10,596 bases of DNA, taken from NCBI GenBank assembly GCA_019750655.1, contig JAIEOG010000286.1:1-10596 (forward strand). The letters are read 5' to 3'. The stretch comes from a bacterium (GTDB taxonomy: Bacteria > Bdellovibrionota > FAC87 > UBA2466). Of the stretch, positions 5,388 to 10,596 are shown piece after piece (positions within the stretch are counted from its first letter, which is position 1; each line of letters opens with the position of its first letter). The translations under genes and the position numbers were made by a program. The notes under the pieces are model-generated. The model searched no databases. It saw only the letters and a program-made list of their open reading frames with translations, and was not told where the DNA came from.

Positions 5388-7622
5388 ATGCATTCGATTG
5401 ACCACACGCCTCAAAGCGCCATTATCCGCGACCTCACTGCGGGAATAGTCGTATTCCTAGTGGCATTGCCACTTTGCCTAGGTATCGCGCTAGCCTCAGG
5501 TGCTCCGCTGCTTTCAGGAGTGCTGTCCGGGATAATCGGAGGAACAGTTGTCGGCATCTTGAGCCAGTCCCACACCAGCGTTAGTGGACCCGCCGCCGGC
5601 TTGGCGGCGGTGGTGGCTGCGCAGATCACTAGTCTTGGATCTTTCGAAACGTTCCTTCTGGCGGTTGTCATCGCCGGTATTATTCAAATCGGACTGGGAA
5701 TATTACGAGCCGGCTTCATAGCGAAGTTCGTTCCTTCAAGTGTGATCAAAGGATTGCTGGCTGCAATCGGGCTGATTCTAGTCCTCAAACAGATTCCACA
5801 TCTTTTGGGGCACGATGCCGATCCGGAAGGGGATTTGGCGTTTTTACAGCATGATCACGCGAATACTTTCAGCGAACTGTTTCACATGATCGATCACATT
5901 CATCTAGGTGCTGCAATTATTGGAATTGGCGCCGTGATTCTCTTGGTGGGCTGGGACCGTATCCGGCTGCTTAAAAAATCGGTTATCCCAGCACCCCTTG
6001 TCGTTGTTCTTTTTGGAGTGGGCTTGAGCGCTTTCTTTGCGTCTATGGGGCAAAACTGGGTGCTGGAAGCCGACAACTTCGTAAAAGTTCCCGTCGCGAA
6101 TAGCTGGTCAGGCTTTCTGGAATTTCTCAAGTTTCCCGATTTTTCGAAACTGGCTATGCCTTCTGTCTATTTGGCTGGCATTACTCTAGCCGCAGTTGCC
6201 TCCTTGGAAACACTACTTAACCTAGAGGCGATCGATAAAATTGATCCGAAGCAACGTGTTTCTCCTCCCAGTCGCGAACTCTTAGCACAAGGGATAGGCA
6301 ATGTGGCTTCAGGACTCATTGGCGGGATTCCGATCACGTCCGTGATCGTTCGCAGCTCCGTGAACATCGGGGCTGGCAATCAAACCAAAGCCTCCGCCAT
6401 TTTTCATGGAGCTCTACTTCTGACTAGCGTCGCCTTATTGCCGACCTGGCTAAATAAAATTCCGCTATCTTGCCTGGCCGCAATCCTGCTCGTAACCGGC
6501 GTTAAACTGGCAAGCCCAAAGCTCATACGCCAACTATGGGGAGAGGGCCTCTATCAGTTCACCCCCTTTATCGTCACCATGGCAGCCATTGTTTTGACGG
6601 ACCTTCTCATAGGAGTCTTGATCGGACTTGCAGTCAGCATTGGTTTTATCCTCTACAGCAATCTACGAAGACCTCTACGCCGGTCTGTAGAAAATCACCT
6701 AGGAAAAGAGGTGGTGCGAATCGAATTGGCAAATCAAGTTAGCTTTCTCAATCGCGCAGTTCTTAAGAACGCTTTGGATGCTATTCCGCCCCATGGTCAG
6801 CTTTTGCTCGACGCCCAAAACACCGACTACATCGACCCAGATGTTTTAGGACTCTTGCGCGATTTTAAAGATAATGCTGCCCCTGCTCGCAGTATTCGCG
6901 TTAGCTTTCTTGGATTTCGAGCGAAGTACGAACTCGAAGACCAAACTCAATATGTAGATCACTCTACTCGAGAGTTACAAAGCCAGCTCACGCCAACGCA
7001 GGTATTGCAAATCTTAAAGGACGGAAATGAACGCTTTCGATCGGGAAAACGTCTTACTCGCGATTTTAGCAAACAGGTACGCGCAACTTCGGGAGGACAA
7101 CACCCGCTTGCCATTATTTTGAGCTGTATCGACTCTCGGGCGCCGGGGGAGCTTATTTTCGACCTTGGCGTAGGCGACAGCTTCAGTGTGCGGATAGCTG
7201 GAAACGTTATCAGCAACGAAGTTTTAGGTAGTATCGAATACGCCTGTGCTGTCGCCAAAGCTAAATTAGTTTTGGTTATGGGACACACACGATGCGGTGC
7301 AGTCAATGCATCCATTGATCTTCTGGCCACTTCGAAATCAGCGCTTTTCGCGACGGGATGCCAGCATCTGGAACCGATCGTTCAAGCAATTCAAAATTCG
7401 ACCACTCGGCTCGAGTGCGAGCACGCCAATAAACTAAGCGCCACTGAGAAAGAAACTTTTGTGAACTCGGTAATTCGGCTCAACGTATTGCGCAGTTGCG
7501 AGATGATCTTGAATCAAAGTTTAACGCTAAGAGATTTGCACTCCAAGGGCGCGATTGAAATGGTGGGAACGGTTTACGACGTAAGCACAGGGGGCATCGA
7601 GTTTCTTCCACACAAAAAGTGA
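5388..7622 (+). CDS. SulP anion transporter fused to STAS and beta-carbonic anhydrase
   Basis: A 744-residue inner-membrane fusion. Residues about 10-428 are a SulP (SLC26-like) transporter with 10 or more membrane helices; hallmarks are VSGPAAGLAAVVAA near 65-78 and IVRSSVNIGAG...IFHG near 320-340. Residues about 440-525 form a STAS domain with LLLDAQNTDYIDPDVLGLL; the position often held by a phosphorylatable Ser in anti-sigma antagonists is Pro-Asp here. Residues about 530-744 are a beta-carbonic anhydrase: Cys580, His633 and Cys636 are the zinc ligands (CIDSR and HTRCG) and Asp582/Arg584 form the catalytic dyad, so the enzyme looks active. It interconverts CO2 and HCO3- on the cytoplasmic side. 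Such SulP-CA fusions are a known type and are proposed to move bicarbonate. The ATG is preceded by AGGGGTTAGG. It stands alone or follows 4588-5262, and ends 40 bp from the convergent copy-B pseudogene. Confidence 0.95.
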   Translation: MHSIDHTPQSAIIRDLTAGIVVFLVALPLCLGIALASGAPLLSGVLSGIIGGTVVGILSQSHTSVSGPAAGLAAVVAAQITSLGSFETFLLAVVIAGIIQIGLGILRAGFIAKFVPSSVIKGLLAAIGLILVLKQIPHLLGHDADPEGDLAFLQHDHANTFSELFHMIDHIHLGAAIIGIGAVILLVGWDRIRLLKKSVIPAPLVVVLFGVGLSAFFASMGQNWVLEADNFVKVPVANSWSGFLEFLKFPDFSKLAMPSVYLAGITLAAVASLETLLNLEAIDKIDPKQRVSPPSRELLAQGIGNVASGLIGGIPITSVIVRSSVNIGAGNQTKASAIFHGALLLTSVALLPTWLNKIPLSCLAAILLVTGVKLASPKLIRQLWGEGLYQFTPFIVTMAAIVLTDLLIGVLIGLAVSIGFILYSNLRRPLRRSVENHLGKEVVRIELANQVSFLNRAVLKNALDAIPPHGQLLLDAQNTDYIDPDVLGLLRDFKDNAAPARSIRVSFLGFRAKYELEDQTQYVDHSTRELQSQLTPTQVLQILKDGNERFRSGKRLTRDFSKQVRATSGGQHPLAIILSCIDSRAPGELIFDLGVGDSFSVRIAGNVISNEVLGSIEYACAVAKAKLVLVMGHTRCGAVNASIDLLATSKSALFATGCQHLEPIVQAIQNSTTRLECEHANKLSATEKETFVNSVIRLNVLRSCEMILNQSLTLRDLHSKGAIEMVGTVYDVSTGGIEFLPHKK

Positions 7623-7662
7623 GCCAGCTTCTGTACCCGGTCCTGCCAGGACTTATCGTCTT

Positions 7663-8608
7663 TTAAGCCGGTCCCCGGAGCGTCTGCAGCAGTGGAAAGC
7701 TTGAGCCTTGCGAAGAAGCGCCTTTTACTTGGCGCCGCATCTGAGAGGCAGAAACAATCTGAGATGAATTTGCAGCAGCCCCCGAAGAGACAGGCTCAAA
7801 AGATGTCCCATTGTAACTAGGGATGTTTCCATTACTGGTGCGCCCCATCAACTAGCCCGCTGTAGTTGTTTTTTTGCCGCTGGAATCAGTGATGGTCGGA
7901 GCAGATTCGCCAATACTAGTATCAAGTTTTCCCGCAATCTGCGCGGCGTTGTACGCATCGGCTTTTGAAGCCGTCCACCGTCATTCTGTAGCCGCCATCA
8001 AAATTCGCGGTTCCCGCCGTTGCTTGTCCAAAGGAATCGCCGTTATAACTTAGTAGTTCGGTTCCGTTAGTAGCCTTCCATACGTGTTCATTGCCGAAGA
8101 TTCCCTCATGCTCGTACTTTTTTTCGTCTTTCGTTATTACGGGCGCGGCTTCTCGCATTTCAGGGACGGTCAACTTATCATCATTCGCGTTTCGCGCTGC
8201 CGTATAGGCTGAAGTCGCGTTCTTGCCAAGTGCCCACGCTTAAACGGCAGAACCCAGCTTTTTTGCTTGCGCCACAGATATAGCAACAATTTCTGCATCA
8301 ATTTTGTCTTGAATCGCTTTTTTATTTTCGGGTTTGGTTGCTTTGTTTTTCTGTTCCTCAAGGTTTTTAATGTCGGCTTGAAGGCTCTTGATCTCGTCCT
8401 CGCCGTCCTCCACGCCCTCCGCTGAATCCGAGGCGGCTTTGTTAGCTAAGCCGGACGCAGCTTGCGCCCTCTGAGCCCCATCATTAGCTGTTGCGGGCGG
8501 CGGAACAATCGGCATGGCCTTGTCGTCTGCTTCGTGGCCGCGCCCCCCATGGTTGCCGTGATCAAATGCCACCGAACTAATTAACAAAAACGATAACAAC
8601 GTGCGCAT
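7663..8608 (-). pseudogene. Decayed paralogue of copy A (copy B)
   Basis: Homologous along its length to copy A: MRTLL signal peptide, His-rich DHGNHGGRGHEA, PIVPPPA..DGAQ, Lys/Glu helix, GNEHVW repeat, GGYRMTV, and C-terminal NSSQIVSASQMRRQVKGASS. Four lesions can be read against copy A. (1) An in-frame TAA at 8240-8242 replaces the Gln of VQAW; the frame continues with AWALGK...TAARNAN. (2) One extra base near 7966-7970 shifts the frame; removing it restores VDGSKADAYNAAQIAGKLD. (3) One base is missing at the 7-A run (7869-7875); correcting it gives NYSGLVDGAHQ, matching copy A's TYKGLSDGNHQ. (4) About 14 nt are missing near 7830-7836, returning the frame to the conserved C-terminus. The ATG at 8608 has GAGGG 5-6 nt upstream. 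Translation would stop after 122 residues, leaving the signal peptide and helix. It is third in the 9173 operon, 38 bp after its neighbour. Assembly error could fake one lesion but hardly four. Confidence 0.85.
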
Positions 8609-8646
8609 TGATTACCCTCGGTAGAAGTGAGTTCGTTTATTTGATT

Positions 8647-8982
8647 TCATTTACGAGTGCCATTACCGGGTGAGAGCATTTTTTTGATAATTTCATCCAG
8701 TGCTTTCTCTCCCGATTCGGTTAGCCCTCGGCGTCCTTTTTCAGGTGTGGCACCGTTCGCCCCTACCGGAGGGCCGTCCTCGTTTGGGGGCGCGGTGGGC
8801 TTATCGGCAAACCTATGGACATCTTTGTGAGTAGCTTTCGATTGAGTTGAAAGATTTTCGGCCTTAGCTAAGACTTGTTCTCCAGTGGGGGCAATGACCG
8901 CTGGATCTCTGAGTTTTCGATCCTCTGCCACTAACAAGAATGGAAACAGCAAACCCAAACCTAGGAAGGTCGAACGACTCAT
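8647..8982 (-). CDS. Small secreted protein, function unknown
   Basis: A 111-residue protein that I do not recognise. Residues 1-19 are a signal peptide (MSRSTFLGLGLLFPFLLVA). The mature part is hydrophilic, without cysteine, and rich in Pro/Gly/Asn in the middle (62-82: APPNEDGPPVGANG..). It ends in an amphipathic helix GEKALDEIIKKML (about 91-103). Its ATG overlaps the TGA of the upstream gene (ATGA, 8979-8982), so translation is probably coupled; its own ribosome site is poor. The copy-B pseudogene follows 38 bp downstream. The tight packing indicates a functional link between this protein, the 64-residue protein and the copy-A/B family, perhaps one exported complex (inference). Confidence 0.65.
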   Translation of the reverse strand: MSRSTFLGLGLLFPFLLVAEDRKLRDPAVIAPTGEQVLAKAENLSTQSKATHKDVHRFADKPTAPPNEDGPPVGANGATPEKGRRGLTESGEKALDEIIKKMLSPGNGTRK

Positions 8983-9173
8983 TTTTCTTGCACCTTCTGA
9001 GTATCGTAAGATCGAAGAAGAAGTTCAGCTTTAATCGCTTCTAGAGAACGTTTCTTTCCTGCTGCAGCTCCGCTTTTTTTTCTTTGCTTTTCTTCGAAAA
9101 GCGTCGCGGTTTTTCCAGGTTCAGGAGGCGCTGCAAAGACACACGACAAGCATAAGATCAATTTAACTATCAT
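8979..9173 (-). CDS. Very small secreted protein, first gene of the copy-B operon
   Basis: Sixty-four residues. MIVKLILCLSCVFA (1-14) is a signal peptide, most likely cleaved before Ala15-Pro. The mature 50 residues are strongly basic (FEEKQRKKSGAAAGKKRS) with a helical tail. A lipobox reading around Cys11 is unlikely because the residues before it do not fit L-(A/S)-(G/A)-C. The ATG is preceded by AAGGG at 8 nt. The stop overlaps the next start by 4 nt. The candidate promoter at 9226-9270 would give a leader of about 46 nt. The short length lowers confidence, but signal peptide, ribosome site, promoter and coupling agree. Confidence 0.6.
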   Translation of the reverse strand: MIVKLILCLSCVFAAPPEPGKTATLFEEKQRKKSGAAAGKKRSLEAIKAELLLRSYDTQKVQEK

Positions 9174-9225
9174 CCATCGTACCCTTCGATGCTGTCCAGA
9201 TTACTTAGATAAAGAATTGTGGGAA

Positions 9226-9270
9226 ATTTTATGGGTTGTTAGCTCGTTCGACAAATTAATGAAACATTAA
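9226..9270 (-). promoter_or_regulatory. Candidate promoter of the 9173 operon with upstream dyad
   Basis: Minus-strand reading: dyad TTAAT-GTTTC-ATTAA (9256-9270), one base, -35 TTGTCG (9249-9254), 17 bp, -10 TAAAAT (9226-9231, five of six to consensus). Predicted start near 9219, 46 nt before the ATG at 9173. It is the best-formed of the three dyad promoters, and its dyad and -35 block is nearly the same as that of the CDF exporter. Confidence 0.55.
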
Positions 9271-9386
9271 GGCCGATGACTGTCAGTTTCCTGCGTTATT
9301 AAATGCGTGGAGCATCTGTGAGACGACGTAGCCGGTAAACGTCCATTGTTGATCTTGGTTACATGGCCATAAAGTGCACAATGAGG

Positions 9387-9414
9387 TTGATATTTTAATT
9401 GTGGCTTCTATCAT
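9387..9414 (+). promoter_or_regulatory. Candidate sigma-70 promoter for the DUF1566-like gene
   Basis: TTGATA (9387-9392), 16 bp, TATCAT (9409-9414); each box matches five of six consensus positions. Transcription would start near 9421, leaving about 18 nt before the GTG start, just enough for the AGGAG ribosome site. This promoter lacks the TTAAT dyad, so the dyad at 9256-9270 more likely serves the divergent operon. Confidence 0.5.
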
Positions 9415-9438
9415 ACAGATCTAAATAGGAGACTCGCT

Positions 9439-10215
9439 GTGGGCATGATGATGCGCAACTCAATCTTGGTCATAGGATTTATTCTTTCGTGCGTGAGCTT
9501 GGGTAAAACCCAAAACCACCTGAGTGGAGACGCGGGCCGCGGCACACTGGCCCCCTCTCAAACAACGGGGGCCCGCCGAACCGCCCCCTCACCGAAAAAC
9601 GCCGACATCAACGATCCAGTTGCAGGCATAGCCGCCAAAATCCCTTCCCTGGTACCAACAAGAACAACCCGAAATGGCACAAAATTCACCCAGCCGACCT
9701 CAGAAGATCTCACCGCGCTGGGAATCACCGATCTGATTAAGTTTGGCGAGGCATGGGAAGATCCTACAGGCGTGATCTGGGGCGATGTCGCACGTGGCAA
9801 AGATGGTTTTCCAAAAACAATGAGCCATGCGGCCGCATCCGCCTACTGCGCAGGAATAGGAGCACGGCTACCAACCGGGTATGTGGATAGTCAAAATGGT
9901 AAAGGAAAAAACCCAAAAACCGACTCGGATTTCGTACGCCTGCGCAAGTATATGGGAGCTAAACGCGGCACTGAATTCCGGAAGCCGGAGGCAAAGGACT
10001 ACAACCCCGAAATCCTACCTAACCTCGCCGTCGAATATCGCTATTGGGGAGCTGATCAACCTTCCGATACGTATAATGGTCAACCCTGGGACTCTGAAGT
10101 GCGATCGATCTTTAACGGCAGTAACGGAAGAATAATGCCTTATGACACAGAACGAGATGATTTCGTGATGGTGCGTTGCGTGAAGTCGCGGAATAAACCT
10201 GCTAAAGATGCCTAA
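9439..10215 (+). CDS. Secreted DUF1566-like protein
   Basis: A 258-residue exported protein. Residues 1-25 are a signal peptide (hydrophobic NSILVIGFILSCVSLG; cleavage probably near KTQ). A low-complexity Pro/Thr/Arg linker runs to about 75. The domain then shows WEDPTGVIWGDV (106-117), AAASAYCAGIGARLPTGY (131-148), a region with YWG (202-204), and DDFVMVRCV (240-248). The pattern 'G.IWGD ... A..YC...GARLPT ... VRCV' is that of DUF1566-type domains, with a lectin/formylglycine-enzyme-like fold. The pair Cys137/Cys247 probably forms the usual disulphide. These domains are thought to act in surface binding; no catalytic site is visible. The GTG at 9439 is chosen because AGGAG lies 7 nt upstream; ATGs at 9445-9453 are in frame but further away. 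Transcribed divergently from the 9173 operon. Confidence 0.8.
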   Translation: MGMMMRNSILVIGFILSCVSLGKTQNHLSGDAGRGTLAPSQTTGARRTAPSPKNADINDPVAGIAAKIPSLVPTRTTRNGTKFTQPTSEDLTALGITDLIKFGEAWEDPTGVIWGDVARGKDGFPKTMSHAAASAYCAGIGARLPTGYVDSQNGKGKNPKTDSDFVRLRKYMGAKRGTEFRKPEAKDYNPEILPNLAVEYRYWGADQPSDTYNGQPWDSEVRSIFNGSNGRIMPYDTERDDFVMVRCVKSRNKPAKDA

Positions 10216-10229
10216 GGACTGTCGTTCCT

Positions 10230-10304
10230 CTAATCAACTCGAATGACGGCCCGATGAATAAAGTAGCCTGCCATCCACACCAGAATACCTAACATATAGA
10301 CCAT
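10230..10304 (-). CDS. Possible 24-residue single-span membrane peptide
   Basis: Starts MVYMLGILVWMAGYF and ends in IHRAVIRVD: one hydrophobic helix and a basic tail, like the small accessory subunits of membrane complexes (CydX- or KdpF-like in size only, not in sequence). AAGG lies 7 nt before the ATG, and it starts 9 nt after the stop of a hydrophobic frame ending at 10314. With this length chance is a serious alternative. Confidence 0.25.
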   Translation of the reverse strand: MVYMLGILVWMAGYFIHRAVIRVD

Positions 10305-10313
10305 CCAAAATCC

Positions 10314-10466
10314 TTACTGTAAATAAGACTGGAATAAGAAGGGCACGAAAAAGAGTAGCGACAGTGGCACCGTCACCAAAATACTTTTTGCGAAGAGAGC
10401 AGCTTGTGCAGCATCACAGGACTCAATCTGAAATAGAACCAAAGCTATCAGTAGAAATGGGTAGGG
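10314..10466 (-). pseudogene. Possible C-terminal remnant of a membrane protein
   Basis: An open frame of 50 codons with no start codon near its beginning. It reads PYPFLLIALVLFQ, then IESCDAAQAALFAKS, then ILVTVPLSLLFFVPFLF: two hydrophobic spans around a short loop. The frame opens directly after a TGA; one added base would join it to the upstream minus-strand frame ending ...PALLVVFHNDP. I cannot name the family. Confidence 0.25.
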
Positions 10467-10596
10467 TCATTATGAAACACTACTAGCAGTGCTGGTTTAG
10501 GACATTTAGCCCAAAGCATCGCCCCGGAAATCATCGCTCCCTTCACTGGGCTGCCGTCCCCATTTTTTTAGAAGCACCCAATTTCCAGAAATGTTA

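Larger units (their letters stand above)
10216..10596. other. Right-edge stretch with only doubtful short frames
   Basis: No confident gene. After the DUF1566-like stop there is an imperfect stem (GTCGTTC / GAATGAC, 13-base loop) but no T-run. On the minus strand a hydrophobic open frame (10314-10466) and a 24-codon frame (10230-10304) may be remnants of a membrane-protein locus. Upstream of the first, another minus frame ends ...ALLVVFHNDPTHFY; restoring one base at about 10465 would join it to PYPFLLIALVL, hinting at a frameshifted gene. Confidence 0.4.

Noticed and set aside
7640..7668. Possible terminator GTCCTG-C-CAGGAC followed by a T-rich stretch between convergent genes
   Set aside because: The loop is too small unless the stem is cut to 4-5 bp, and the T-run starts several bases later; not strong enough to annotate.
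8170..8361. 63-codon minus-strand frame inside copy B
   Set aside because: It is in a different frame from the copy-A homology, which runs through 8361-8170 in the 8608 frame across a single TAA.
8979..9173. Lipoprotein signal (LSC) in the 64-residue protein
   Set aside because: The residues before the cysteine do not form a good lipobox and a signal peptidase I site (VFA-AP) is present directly after.
9249..9279. FliA (sigma-28)-like promoter reading on the plus strand (CAAA ... GCCGATGA, and CGATGA at 4471-4476)
   Set aside because: The -35 is off consensus and the spacing differs between the two copies, whereas the minus-strand reading gives good -35/-10 pairs at both sites.
10222..10252. 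Imperfect stem after the DUF1566-like gene as intrinsic terminator
   Set aside because: Contains G-T pairs, a 13-base loop and no T-run.

Overview
The window looks like a chromosomal stretch of a Gram-negative bacterium of roughly balanced base composition. There is no rRNA, tRNA, integrase or transposase to anchor it. Most genes encode small or mid-sized exported proteins with no recognised function, and one encodes a DUF1566-like exported protein. That mix resembles Bdellovibrionota/Oligoflexia-type genomes, but this is an impression of style and not a phylogenetic call.

Layout. The left edge (1-297) holds no convincing gene. Six minus-strand features follow in the left half: a DUF4917/SIR2-like protein (298-1338); 34 bp before it, a secreted His-rich, coiled-coil protein with two internal repeats ('copy A', 1373-2419); a small secreted protein (2705-3169); and a CDF metal-cation exporter (3329-4210). 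A 377-bp divergent intergenic region leads to two plus-strand genes: a secreted protein with a PLKxGxxWxY / VPAGTFxDC architecture (4588-5262) and a large SulP transporter fused through a STAS domain to a beta-carbonic anhydrase (5388-7622). Convergent with that gene is a minus-strand operon (9173 down to 7663). It encodes two small exported proteins with overlapping ATGA stop/start, then a decayed paralogue of copy A ('copy B'). The divergent gene on the right (9439-10215) encodes a secreted DUF1566-like protein. The right end (10216-10596) holds only doubtful short membrane-type reading frames.

How it may work together. The SulP-carbonic anhydrase fusion and the CDF exporter are the only genes with clear biochemical roles: bicarbonate/anion transport coupled to CO2 hydration, and divalent metal export. 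The most interesting pattern is regulatory. Three minus-strand transcription units (copy A, the CDF exporter and the copy-B operon) each have a TTAAT-N5-ATTAA dyad one base upstream of a TTG(T/G)CG -35-like hexamer. Two of the three also have good -10 boxes at 16-17 bp. This suggests a small co-regulated set joining the His-rich secreted family with metal export. Copy A and copy B define a secreted protein family that I do not recognise: a His-rich N-terminus, a Lys/Glu-rich helical middle, two YxYxG...GNxHxW repeats and a conserved C-terminal NSSQ...RRQV.GASS block. Copy B carries a nonsense codon at a conserved Gln plus three indels.
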